The notes under the pieces: model-generated
What the model saw: only the letters and a program-made list of their open reading frames with translations
Told to the model about the DNA's origin: nothing
Databases searched by the model: none
Shown here: positions 1 through 8,644 of the stretch, one piece after another
Layout: each line of letters begins with the position of its first letter
How positions within the stretch are numbered: position 1 is the stretch's first letter
Translations under genes and position numbers: made by a program
Source of the DNA: a bacterium UBP2_UBA2255
Lineage (GTDB): Bacteria > Edwardsbacteria > AC1 > EtOH8
NCBI GenBank assembly: GCA_002347565.1
Contig: DDXR01000074.1
Location: 1 to 34,792, forward strand
DNA length: 34,792 nucleotides
Direction of reading: 5' to 3'

Positions 1-630
1 CAGGAGGGGAATTCCGGCCTGATGCGGGCGGTGGAGAAGTTCGACTACCGCAAGGGCTATAAGTTCTCGACCTACGCCACCTGGTGGATCCCCCAGGCCA
101 TCACCCGGGCCATCGCCGACCAGGCCCGCACCATCCGGGTGCCGGTGCACATGATCGAGGCCATCAACAAGGTGTCGAAGGCCACCCGCAAGCTGGTGCA
201 GGACTACGGACGCGAGCCGACCAGCGAGGAGATCGCCTCGCACATGGAGATCCCGTTCGAAAAGGTGCGATCGATCATCAAGGTCGCCCAGGAGCCGATC
301 TCGCTTGACAAGCCGGTCGGCGACGACGAGGACACGGTGTTCGGCGACTTCATCGAGGACGCATCCGCCAAGAGCCCGGCCCGCAACGCCAACTTCCTGA
401 TGCTGCGCGACCAGATCGAGAAGGTCCTGTCCACCCTGTCCAAGCGCGAGGAGTCGATCGTTCGGCTGCGGTTCGGCCTCAACGACGGATGCCCCCGGAC
501 GCTGGAGGAGGTCGGCGCCATCTTCAACGTCACGAGGGAGCGGGTGCGGCAGATCGAGGTCAAGGCCCTGCGCAAGCTCCGGCATCCGTCGCGCAGCAAG
601 CGGCTGGAGGGTTTTTCCGACATTCTGTGA
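1..630 (+). CDS. rpoD: Primary RNA polymerase sigma factor (RpoD/SigA), 3' part
   Basis: The C-terminal 209 residues of the housekeeping sigma-70 factor, which directs RNA polymerase to most promoters. The frame is open from base 1, so the start lies outside the window; the ATG at 22 is internal (QEGNSGLM precedes the region 2 motif). Visible in order: region 2.3-2.4 (FSTYATWWIPQAITRAI, then DQARTIRVPVHM), which melts and reads the -10 element; region 3; and region 4 with its helix-turn-helix (TLEEVGAIFNVTRERVRQIE), which reads the -35 element, followed by the KALRKLRHPSRS tail. The RVPVHM and LRKLRHP signatures are those of primary sigma factors, not alternative ones. It is followed by a hairpin at 663-687. 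Identification is near certain; only the missing N-terminus is unknown. Confidence 0.97.
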   Translation, partial: QEGNSGLMRAVEKFDYRKGYKFSTYATWWIPQAITRAIADQARTIRVPVHMIEAINKVSKATRKLVQDYGREPTSEEIASHMEIPFEKVRSIIKVAQEPISLDKPVGDDEDTVFGDFIEDASAKSPARNANFLMLRDQIEKVLSTLSKREESIVRLRFGLNDGCPRTLEEVGAIFNVTRERVRQIEVKALRKLRHPSRSKRLEGFSDIL

Positions 631-935
631 TCCTGATAACATGCATCAGCATTTATGACCGGGAGAGCGGCGCGAAGCGCCGCTCTCATGCACAATTTGC
701 ACATTTTCGGTCATTACTCGCTGGCATGTAACCATTTATCTTACAGATCATTATCGATTTCAGACCGATCAAATGCAATAATTACAACGAATCCAGGTGG
801 ATCTTAATCATTCAAGAAATCGCTGGAATGTCCATAAGTCATTGCAATGGCAATTAATACAATGCGGCTGAAGACCGATGGCGCGTTTTATGCATCATAA
901 GAATGAATACCGGATATCAGAGGAGATGGCATGAT
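631..935. other. 305-nt AT-rich intergenic region
   Basis: Apart from the rpoD hairpin, this gap is visibly richer in A and T than the flanking genes and holds no convincing ORF or RNA. A promoter for the endonuclease gene must lie here. The best -10 candidate is TACAAT at 858-863, but no good -35 sits 16-18 nt upstream, so it may need an activator or another sigma factor. A Shine-Dalgarno AGGAG at 921-925 serves the start at 936. Confidence 0.5.
663..687 (+). terminator. Hairpin terminator after rpoD
   Basis: A perfect 10-bp stem (GAGAGCGGCG at 663-672 pairing with 678-687) around a 5-nt loop, 33 nt past the rpoD stop. No run of T follows, so intrinsic termination may be weak. It could instead protect the mRNA 3' end. 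Confidence 0.6.
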
Positions 936-3848
936 ATGAACAGAAAGACCGCATTCTGCGTTGCGTTGCTACTCGCGGGCTTGGCATCGGCGAACGCCGC
1001 GACGATCTTTCCGGGACTGACAGGCAAGCCGCTGATCGATTCCCTGCGCAAGTACTACAAGCCGACCCGCACCCTGTCTGATGCCGGCTGCCGCGACACG
1101 ATCTACGGCGAAATCGATCTGATCAACGGCGACAGCCTGATCTGCGTCTACTCGGGCTGGACGATCCGCGACTTCTCCGGCGACCCGTCGACCTGGGCCA
1201 ACGCCAACGACATCAACCCCGAGCACACCTGGCCCGAGAGCCTGCTGGACAGCACCAAGGCCACGCAGGACATGCAGCACCTGTTCCCGACCGAGATGGG
1301 CGTCAACTCGTACCGCAGCAGCCTGCCGTTCGGCGAGGTCCCCGACGCCTCGACCACGACCTGGAGCCGCAACAACGTCCATCAATCCACGATCCCGGGA
1401 TCGAACATCGACGAGTGGTCGGAGACCTGGTCCAACACGCGGTTCGAGCCGCGCGAGATCCAGAAAGGCAAGACGGCCCGGGCGATGTACTACATGCTGA
1501 CAATGTGGCAGATCCAGGACACCACCCTGGCCTGGTGGACCGGCCAGAAGGACACGCTCTACAAGTGGCATTGCCAGCACCCGGCGAACGCGGCCGAGAG
1601 CACCCGCACCCACAAGGTCGCGCCGCACCAGTCGAACAAGATCAACCCGTTCATCGCCGACAGCACGCTGATCCGGCGGGCCTACTTCCCGTCGATCCCG
1701 ACCAACACCCAGGTCAACTTCGCGTCCGCGTCCGCGGCCTACGGCGAGGCCGCCGGAAGCTTCAACCTGACGGCCAACATCTACAGCCCCAGTGGCTCGA
1801 ACGCCACCTCCGTCCAGGTGGTGCTGACCGGCGGCACCGGCTCGGCCGCCGACGTCAACGACTACACCACCCAGACGCTGACCTTCCCGGCCGGCTCGAC
1901 GGCCCCGCAGAGCGTCTCGATCACCATCACCGACGATGCGCTCAACGAGGGCACCGAAACGCTGGTGTTCAAGCTGCGCAACGTTTCCGGCGGCAGCAGC
2001 GCGGCGGTGGGAGCGGACAGCGTCTTTACCCTGACCATCACCGACAACGACGCACCGGTAACGACCGCGGTCAGCTTCAGCCCGACGTACGCTGATAAGG
2101 CGGAGGGCGACGCGCCGTTCAACATCACCGTTGCCATCGCCAATCCCAGCGGCAGCGCCGCCACCACCGCCGACGTGGTGCTGGCGGGCGGCACCGGGTC
2201 GGCCACGGACATCAGCAACTATGCGACGCAGACCGTCACCTTCCCGGCCGGCTCGTCCGCGGCGCAGAGCGTCTCGATCACCATCACCGACGACGCGCTG
2301 GTGGAGGGCTCGGAAACGCTGGTGTTCAAGCTGCGCAACGTCTCCGGCGGCAGCAGCGCCGCGGTCGGCGCCGACAGCTCCTTCACCCTGACGCTCGCCG
2401 ACAACGACGGCTCCTCGACGGGGGGCCAGGTGATCGGCAGCTTCGCCGACATGGACGGCGGGTTCGAGCTGCAGAACGGGACGCTGGCGGTTGTCAGCAG
2501 CGTGTCCTCCGCCCAGGCGGCATGGACCGTCAGCGCCGCCACGGGCACCATCTCCAACACTGGCGGCCGATCCAGCCCGAAGTACGCCGCGTTCACCCAA
2601 ACCGGCACCAGCCACCGTCGCCTGCAATCGCCGACGGTGGCGACGATGACCGCCTCGACCCAGTACGTGGTGCAGTTCTACTACCAAGGTGACCTCGATG
2701 GCGGGGCCTACGGCGACATCAGGGGCGCGGCGTGCCAGGTGGGGACATCGGCGCCCGTGTATGGCGCCTACGTGACCGGGGCGAACACCGGGCCGGTGTG
2801 GACGAAGTACACAGCGGCGGTCACGACGAACTCGACGGCGCCGACGGTGGGATTGGGGATCGTGTCGGTCAACAATACCGCGCAGTTCAACATCGACGAT
2901 TTCGTCGTGTACCCTGGCTCCTCGGTCGACAATACCGCGCCCAACCGGCCCGACACGGTCAACGTCAGCGGGACCAAGGGCGAGATCCTCAGCATTTCCT
3001 GGCCCGCCGCCGCCGGCGGCGTGGACGGCGGGGGCTACCTGGCGGTGCGCGGCACCAGCGACCCTACGACGGCACCCAACGGCAACGGCATCTACTCGGT
3101 TGGCAACGCCATCGGCGCGGGCGTCGTGGCGTTCATCGGCACGGGAACGTCGTTCTCGGACACCGGCCTGGCGGGCAGCACGGCGTACTACTACCGCGTG
3201 TACGCGGTCGACAAGGCGTTCAATTACTCGAACGCGGCCACCGGCATGGGAACGACCGGGGCGCTGGGGGTGGAACTGTCCGCTTTCACCTGCGGCTTCG
3301 GCGGCGGCGCGGTCCGGCTGACCTGGCGCACCGAGAGCGAGACCGACTCCTACCGCTGGACGGTCTTGCGGGCGGACGCCGACACCGGTCCCTACCGCGA
3401 GATCGGGCGGCTGGATGCGGCAGGGAACAGCACCGCACCGCGGTTCTACGCCTGGTTGGACGCCGACGTCCAGCCCGGGCACACCTACTACTATCGGCTT
3501 GAGGAACTGGACCTGTCGGGCGAGGTCGCCCACTACGGCCCGGTAATCGCGACGGTCCCCGCCGGGACGGCGCGGGTGCTGGCATCGGCCGCGCACCCCA
3601 ACCCGTTTCGGGAGCGGACCACCATCAGTTACCAGCTGGCCGCGCCCGGACGGGTGACGCTGCGCATCTACAACGCGGCGGGGCAGTTGGTGCGGGTGAT
3701 CGGCGACGCGCCCGGCGAGCGCGGGACGAACCATGCGGTGTGGAACGGCAGTGACCAGCAGGGGAACCGCGCGGCGCCGGGCGTGTATTTCTTCCGGCTG
3801 ATCGCTGGCGGCACCGCGCAACCGGGACGGGTTGTGCTCCTGAAATGA
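936..3848 (+). CDS. Secreted Endonuclease I family nuclease with Calx-beta-like, FN3 and type IX sorting-like domains
   Basis: Extracellular nuclease of 970 residues. The ATG at 936 is preferred over one at 903 because AGGAG (921-925) lies 10 nt upstream and the signal peptide MNRKTAFCVALLLAGLASANA starts there in canonical form. Residues about 25-255 match Endonuclease I (EndA/BsnA type): NPEHTWPES with probable catalytic His97, then QHLFPTEMGVNSYRSSLPFGEV and KGKTARAMYYM. Two 119-residue Calx-beta-like repeats follow (about 260-495), then a jelly-roll-like region (about 495-662), an FN3 domain (about 665-775), a TESE...YRW module (about 778-878) and a C-terminal FlgD-Ig/type IX sorting-like domain (HPNPF at about 886 to the end). 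It probably degrades external DNA for nutrient or phosphate uptake, held at or released from the surface (inference). It ends 25 nt before the next exported protein, so the two are likely co-transcribed. Confidence 0.88.
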   Translation: MNRKTAFCVALLLAGLASANAATIFPGLTGKPLIDSLRKYYKPTRTLSDAGCRDTIYGEIDLINGDSLICVYSGWTIRDFSGDPSTWANANDINPEHTWPESLLDSTKATQDMQHLFPTEMGVNSYRSSLPFGEVPDASTTTWSRNNVHQSTIPGSNIDEWSETWSNTRFEPREIQKGKTARAMYYMLTMWQIQDTTLAWWTGQKDTLYKWHCQHPANAAESTRTHKVAPHQSNKINPFIADSTLIRRAYFPSIPTNTQVNFASASAAYGEAAGSFNLTANIYSPSGSNATSVQVVLTGGTGSAADVNDYTTQTLTFPAGSTAPQSVSITITDDALNEGTETLVFKLRNVSGGSSAAVGADSVFTLTITDNDAPVTTAVSFSPTYADKAEGDAPFNITVAIANPSGSAATTADVVLAGGTGSATDISNYATQTVTFPAGSSAAQSVSITITDDALVEGSETLVFKLRNVSGGSSAAVGADSSFTLTLADNDGSSTGGQVIGSFADMDGGFELQNGTLAVVSSVSSAQAAWTVSAATGTISNTGGRSSPKYAAFTQTGTSHRRLQSPTVATMTASTQYVVQFYYQGDLDGGAYGDIRGAACQVGTSAPVYGAYVTGANTGPVWTKYTAAVTTNSTAPTVGLGIVSVNNTAQFNIDDFVVYPGSSVDNTAPNRPDTVNVSGTKGEILSISWPAAAGGVDGGGYLAVRGTSDPTTAPNGNGIYSVGNAIGAGVVAFIGTGTSFSDTGLAGSTAYYYRVYAVDKAFNYSNAATGMGTTGALGVELSAFTCGFGGGAVRLTWRTESETDSYRWTVLRADADTGPYREIGRLDAAGNSTAPRFYAWLDADVQPGHTYYYRLEELDLSGEVAHYGPVIATVPAGTARVLASAAHPNPFRERTTISYQLAAPGRVTLRIYNAAGQLVRVIGDAPGERGTNHAVWNGSDQQGNRAAPGVYFFRLIAGGTAQPGRVVLLK
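1713..2419 (+). repeat. Tandem 357-bp coding repeats (Calx-beta-like domains)
   Basis: Two units with exact 357-bp spacing (1713-2069 and 2070 to about 2419) inside the endonuclease gene. Some blocks, such as the codons for QSVSITITDDAL and ETLVFKLRNVSGGSSAAVGAD, are almost identical. This suggests recent duplication or continuing gene conversion. The encoded unit has the beta-sandwich signature of Calx-beta domains, usually Ca-binding stalk or adhesion modules. Confidence 0.85.
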
Positions 3849-3873
3849 TATGCCGCATGAAAGGTTTGCGATC

Positions 3874-6800
3874 ATGAAGAATCTGCTGTTCGCTGCCGGC
3901 GCGCTGGGCCTGGGCGCACTGGCCTGGGGCCAAGTCAGCCTGACCACGCTGGGATCGACGTACTACCAGGATTTTAATGCACTAGACACATCCCGTACGG
4001 TCCAGTCAAGCACGCTGCCGACCGGTTGGGCATTGTATGAAACCGGCACCAACGCCAACACGACCTACCTTGGCGATCCAGGGTCGAATACCGCGGGCAA
4101 CACCTACAGCTATGGAACCAATGCCAGCACGGACCGCGCGTTCGGCGGCTTGCTCAGCGGCAGTCTGACCCCGACCTTCGGCGCCGGGTTCACCAACAAC
4201 ACTGGCGGTGCGATCACCTCGCTGGATATCGCCTACGTCGGCGAGCAATGGCGGCTGGGCACGAGGAACCGTTTCGATTCGCTCAAGCTGCAGTTCAGCA
4301 CAGATGCCACCAGCTTGTCGACGGGATCCTGGACAAGCTACCCCGACCTGAGTTTTCAGACCAAGGATACGTCGGGTGCGGCCGGTGCCAGGGACGGAAA
4401 CAACGCCTCGTTCCGCTCGCTTATCACCGGCAGCATCACCGGCCTGAACATCGCCAACGGCGCGACGTTCTGGCTCCGCTGGGTAGACTTCAATGCCTCG
4501 GGTGCGGACGACGGTCTGGCCGTCGACAGCTTCAACCTGACCCCGCAGGGCGGGGTGGTCAGCAGTTCGTCGGATATCGCCGCCGCCGGCTCCTGCAGCA
4601 CCAACATTCGCTGCGTCGATTTCCAGGCGATCGACATCACCGAGGCCAATGCGCTGAAAGCCTGGTCGTTCAAGGTCCGCGACGGCGGCGGCAGCGCCGA
4701 CGCCGACGCCAATCCCACCATCGTCGACTCCATCAAGCTGGTCAAGGGTGCCCAGGACGGGGTCGCCAGCTGGGGCGGTACGATCCGCCGCGCCGCGCTG
4801 TATTCCGGGGGCGTCGAACGGGCCGAGGTCGCCGTCACCGGCGACACCATCAAGTTCGGCGGGCTGAACTTCACCGTCGCCGACGACGCCGACAGCACGC
4901 TGGCCCTCTACCTCAGCTTCGAGACGGCCTACACCGACAACCAGCAGTTTCAGTTCAAGGTCTCGAACAGCCTGGTGAAAACGGCCGGCGCCAGCTCGGC
5001 CTTCGCCGCCTTCGCCTGCTCCAGCCGCGTGGCGAACGACACCAACCGGATCGAAGTTGCGGCGACCGCGCTCAACTTTTCCACCCAGCCGCCGGCCAGC
5101 GTCGGCGCCAACGCCGACTTCGGCGCCGGGGTCGAGGCCGCCGACGCCAACGGCAACCGCGACCTCGATGCCATCCACAGCGTCACCCTGGCCCGCGCTT
5201 CCGGCAGCGGCGCTCTGACGTCGGTCGCTGGCCTGACCCAGGGTCTTGCCGCCGGCCTGGGCGCCTGGTCCGACCTGCGCTACGACGCGGTCGAAAGCGG
5301 GGTGACCATCGCCGCCTCCGCGGCGGGACTGGTCGTGGACACCAGCAGCGCGATCACGGTCACCGGCGAGGTGGGCTCGGCCACGGCGGCGGGCGACAGC
5401 GCCGAGCCGGCGGCGATCTCCTCGCTGCTGGACAGCCAGGGCGAGGCGGTGCTCAACTTCGACTTCACCGTCAGCGACGACGGCAGCATCCCGGGCACGG
5501 ACGCGCTGCCGACGCTGATCGACACGATCACCATCCTGCAGGGGACCGGCAATGACCCGGGCACCTGGTACAACGTCATCGCCGGTGCGGTGCTGCTGGA
5601 TCAAGCCGGCAACAGCTTCTCGGGGGCCATCGGCGCCACGACCATCCGGTTCAACAACATCCCCACCACGGCCGGCGCGCTGGGATACGTGGCCGACAAC
5701 GCCACCAAGCACTACCGCCTGAAGTGCTGGCTGAAGAGCGACCTGACCTACCTGCGCGACACCATCGACGGGCTGAACCTGGCCTTCCGGGTCAACCGTT
5801 CCAGCTACCGGACGCTGGCGGCGGGGTCGAGCGCCTTCGCCGCGGGCAACGGGACCAACGTCGAGTCGGGTGCCGACAACAACATGGTCTCGGTGGCCGG
5901 GACGGCGCTCAACTTCTCCTATCACCCCCAGCCGCCGGTCTACCGGTCGGCCTCCTTCCGGGTTGATGTCGAGGCGGTCGACAGCAACGGCAACCGCGAC
6001 CGCGGCGCCACCGACGCGGTGACGCTGTCCCGGGCCGCCGGGGCCGGCGCGCTGACTTCCGCGGCCGGCCTGACCCAGAGCCTCGTGGCCGGGTTGCGGA
6101 GCTGGAACGACCTGCAGTACGACGTCTCCGAGACCGGCGTCCGCATCCGCGCGGCGGCGGGGGGCCTGGCCACCGACACCTGCGACGCATTCGCGGTGGT
6201 CGAGACCGAGCCCGCCACCCAGGCTTCGGGCCTCGCCTTCAGCGCCGTGGGCGAGACGCAGATGACCGTCAGCTGGACGTCCGGCAGCGGGGCGGGGCGG
6301 ATCCTGCTGGCCAAGGCCGGGCAGACCGTCAGCCATCCGCCGGTGGACGGCGAGGGCTACACGGCCAGCAGCTTTTTCGGCGTCGGTTCCCAGATCGGCA
6401 CCAACAACTTCGCCATCTATGCCGGCAGCGGCAATTCGGTGACGGTGATCGGCCTCAGCCCGCTGACGCGTTACTTCTTCGCCGTTTACGAGTACAACGG
6501 CGCCGGCGCCACCGCCAATTACCTGACCGCCCTGCCTGACACCGGCAGCCAGATGACCAATGCCTCGCTTTCGGTCGGTGATTTCCAATCGAAGCTTGAT
6601 GGTAACTGGAGTAGCATGGCGACCTGGGACCAGTGGAACGGCGGCAGTTGGGTCGCGGCCGCCGCGCTGCCGACATCAAGCAGCACGGTGTACCTCAGCG
6701 GCGGCGACACGGTCACGGTCGATGCCAGCGGCGCCTGCAAGAACCTGATCATGTACAATGCCGGCAACGGCATGCGCCTGACCCTGAATGCCGCCTGCAC

Positions 6801-8529
6801 GCTGTCGGTGGCGGGAACGCTCAGCAGCGCCGACAACCTGCCGAGCGCTGCGCTGATCAAGGGCGAGGGACTGGTCCGCTTCACCGGCGGATCACGAGCG
6901 TTGTTCGGAAGCACCTGGGCAGCCAATCCGCCCGGCTGGCGTTTCGAGGTCTCGCTCGATCCCGGGGCTGTTGGCACAACCTCCTCCGGGATCAAGGCCG
7001 GTCAGATCACCGTCAGTTCCGGGACTTTCGTGGTCGGCACATCACCCAACAATGATCTCCGCCCGGATTCCGGCGCCGCCGGCACCGGCTCGGTACGGGT
7101 CGCGAATGGTGCGACGCTCACCGTGCTGGGCAGCATCAGCCGGACCTCGACCGCCACGGCTCCGTGCGCCCTGGTCGACGTCAACGGCGTCCTGAGACTG
7201 GCCGGACGCAACATCAGCGCCACCAATATCAACATCAACAACAGCGGCAAGCTGGTCAGCACCAGGACGGACATTCCCCGCGGCCATCTGATCACCGGAA
7301 CGCTGACATACACCAGCGGGGCAACGCTGGAGTACAGCTCCGGTACCACGGACCTGGGACAGGCCACGGGGGGCGAGCTGACCGCGACGGTCCACAACCT
7401 CACCGTCAACAATGCCGCCGGCGACACGTTGAAATCCAGCGTCACGGTCAACGGCACGCTGCGCTGCCAGCAGGGCCGGCTGTTCACCGGGGCCTACACC
7501 GCGACGCTGGCCAGCGACGCTCTGCTGGTCGAGAGCGACGCGGCGAACGTCCAGGGCACAGTGCAGATCACCCGCACGCTGGCGCAGTCGGTGGCTGACA
7601 CCTTCAACGGGCTGGGGCTGACCGTCACCGCCAGCGGCGCGGCGCCCGGGGCCACCACGGTGGTCCGCACCACCGGCCGCCACTACGGCGTCGGCGGCAA
7701 CCAGGGCATCGACCGGTCGGTATCGGTCTCGCCGGCCGTCAACAGCGGGCTCAACGCCACCATGGTGCTGCGCTACCGCGACGCCGAGCTCAACGGCCTG
7801 GTCGAGAGCGAGCTCGGGCTGTTCCGCTCGGCCAACAACGGTGCGTCCTGGGACAGCATGGGCGGCACCGTCGACCCGGGCGCGAACACCATCACCCTGC
7901 CGGGCATCGGCGCCTTCTCGCTGTGGACCGCCGGCAAATCGGGCGTGCCGCTGTCGGTGCAGCTGTCCGCGTTCACCGCCGCGGCCGCCGGCGGCGGCGT
8001 CACGCTGCGCTGGCGCACCGAGAGCGAGTGCGGAACCTACCGCTGGGCGATCGAGCGGTCAGGGATGGCCGGCGGCCCCTATCGAGAGATCGACAGGATC
8101 CCGGCCCAGGGCACCTCCTGTGCGCCGCACGAGTATGTCTGGAGCGACCGGGATGTTGCCCCGGGCGCTTATTGGTACCGGTTGGTCGAATGTGACCTCG
8201 ACGGCGCACGATCGGTGCACGGGCCGGTTTCGTGCATCGTGCCCGGGGCTGGCGGCGCCCTCACGCTCCATTGCCGGCCGAACCCGTTCAGCACCAGCAC
8301 CACAATCGCCTATCAGGTGCCGGCGGCAGGGCCGGTGAGGATCGCCGTCTACAACGCGGCCGGGCAACGTGTGTGGCTCCTCAACGACGGCTCAGGCCCC
8401 ACAGGGAGCGGCACCATCACGTGGGGCGGAACTGACGACATGGGCCGGCGCCTGGCGAACGGCGCCTATATCGTGCGGATCGAAACATACGCCCGGAGCA
8501 TCCAACAAAAGCTGCTGCTGGTCCGGTGA
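3874..8529 (+). CDS. Giant secreted surface protein with duplicated modules and type IX sorting-like tail
   Basis: Exported protein of 1551 residues. The ATG at 3874 is chosen over one at 3850 because AAAGG (3860-3864) is 9 nt upstream and a clean signal peptide follows (MKNLLFAAGALGLGALAWGQ). Order: N-terminal module (about 20-229, YQDFNALD...GWALYETG...), a type I recall beside extracellular nucleases and lamin-tail proteins; two copies of a 279-residue module (about 230-779); an FN3-like domain (about 780-896); a G8/beta-solenoid-like stretch (about 898-1340, GNWSSMATWDQW... and DTVTVDASG); a TESE...YRW module (about 1358-1459) homologous to that of the upstream nuclease; and an RPNPFSTSTTIAYQV... 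sorting-like domain. No catalytic motif is evident. An adhesin, matrix or partner role for the nuclease is inference from adjacency and the shared tail. Transcription probably ends at the hairpin at 8546. Confidence 0.8.
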   Translation: MKNLLFAAGALGLGALAWGQVSLTTLGSTYYQDFNALDTSRTVQSSTLPTGWALYETGTNANTTYLGDPGSNTAGNTYSYGTNASTDRAFGGLLSGSLTPTFGAGFTNNTGGAITSLDIAYVGEQWRLGTRNRFDSLKLQFSTDATSLSTGSWTSYPDLSFQTKDTSGAAGARDGNNASFRSLITGSITGLNIANGATFWLRWVDFNASGADDGLAVDSFNLTPQGGVVSSSSDIAAAGSCSTNIRCVDFQAIDITEANALKAWSFKVRDGGGSADADANPTIVDSIKLVKGAQDGVASWGGTIRRAALYSGGVERAEVAVTGDTIKFGGLNFTVADDADSTLALYLSFETAYTDNQQFQFKVSNSLVKTAGASSAFAAFACSSRVANDTNRIEVAATALNFSTQPPASVGANADFGAGVEAADANGNRDLDAIHSVTLARASGSGALTSVAGLTQGLAAGLGAWSDLRYDAVESGVTIAASAAGLVVDTSSAITVTGEVGSATAAGDSAEPAAISSLLDSQGEAVLNFDFTVSDDGSIPGTDALPTLIDTITILQGTGNDPGTWYNVIAGAVLLDQAGNSFSGAIGATTIRFNNIPTTAGALGYVADNATKHYRLKCWLKSDLTYLRDTIDGLNLAFRVNRSSYRTLAAGSSAFAAGNGTNVESGADNNMVSVAGTALNFSYHPQPPVYRSASFRVDVEAVDSNGNRDRGATDAVTLSRAAGAGALTSAAGLTQSLVAGLRSWNDLQYDVSETGVRIRAAAGGLATDTCDAFAVVETEPATQASGLAFSAVGETQMTVSWTSGSGAGRILLAKAGQTVSHPPVDGEGYTASSFFGVGSQIGTNNFAIYAGSGNSVTVIGLSPLTRYFFAVYEYNGAGATANYLTALPDTGSQMTNASLSVGDFQSKLDGNWSSMATWDQWNGGSWVAAAALPTSSSTVYLSGGDTVTVDASGACKNLIMYNAGNGMRLTLNAACTLSVAGTLSSADNLPSAALIKGEGLVRFTGGSRALFGSTWAANPPGWRFEVSLDPGAVGTTSSGIKAGQITVSSGTFVVGTSPNNDLRPDSGAAGTGSVRVANGATLTVLGSISRTSTATAPCALVDVNGVLRLAGRNISATNININNSGKLVSTRTDIPRGHLITGTLTYTSGATLEYSSGTTDLGQATGGELTATVHNLTVNNAAGDTLKSSVTVNGTLRCQQGRLFTGAYTATLASDALLVESDAANVQGTVQITRTLAQSVADTFNGLGLTVTASGAAPGATTVVRTTGRHYGVGGNQGIDRSVSVSPAVNSGLNATMVLRYRDAELNGLVESELGLFRSANNGASWDSMGGTVDPGANTITLPGIGAFSLWTAGKSGVPLSVQLSAFTAAAAGGGVTLRWRTESECGTYRWAIERSGMAGGPYREIDRIPAQGTSCAPHEYVWSDRDVAPGAYWYRLVECDLDGARSVHGPVSCIVPGAGGALTLHCRPNPFSTSTTIAYQVPAAGPVRIAVYNAAGQRVWLLNDGSGPTGSGTITWGGTDDMGRRLANGAYIVRIETYARSIQQKLLLVR
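4562..6235 (+). repeat. Two-copy 837-bp coding repeat
   Basis: Two diverged copies of a 279-residue unit within the surface protein, about 4562-5398 and 5399-6235. The offset is fixed by ALNFSTQPP (codon at 5068) against ALNFSYHPQPP (codon at 5905), and by GALTSVAGLTQ against GALTSAAGLTQ. DNA identity is clearly lower than in the neighbouring 357-bp repeats, so this duplication is older. Confidence 0.75.
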
Positions 8530-8545
8530 TCGCCAACGGCACGCT

Positions 8546-8575
8546 GACAAGCCGGGCGTTGTCGCCCGGCTTGTC
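8546..8575 (+). terminator. Strong hairpin terminator after the surface-protein gene
   Basis: A perfect 12-bp stem (GACAAGCCGGGC at 8546-8557 with 8564-8575) and a 6-nt loop, beginning 17 nt past the stop at 8529. It is followed by GCATT rather than a T tract. It is placed to insulate the exported-protein pair from the promoter at 8592. Confidence 0.75.
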
Positions 8576-8591
8576 GCATTGGAGAAAGCAC

Positions 8592-8620
8592 TTGACTTCA
8601 TCCGCCGGCCGTGCTTTAAT
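8592..8620 (+). promoter_or_regulatory. Sigma-70 promoter for the TtcA-like gene
   Basis: TTGACT (8592-8597) and TTTAAT (8615-8620) are separated by exactly 17 nt, just after the upstream hairpin and 25 nt before the GTG start. Both boxes match five of six consensus bases. Confidence 0.75.
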
Positions 8621-8644
8621 GACGCGCAAAAGGGAAACCGTGAA

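Noticed and set aside
969..3947. Long minus-strand open frame opposite the endonuclease gene (992 codons)
   Set aside because: Low-complexity Arg/Gly/Val/Asp-rich translation typical of the antisense of a GC-rich gene; no domain, and the plus strand is clearly coding.
4006..6588. Minus-strand open frame of 860 codons opposite the surface-protein gene
   Set aside because: Same antisense artefact; no recognisable motif or ribosome site.
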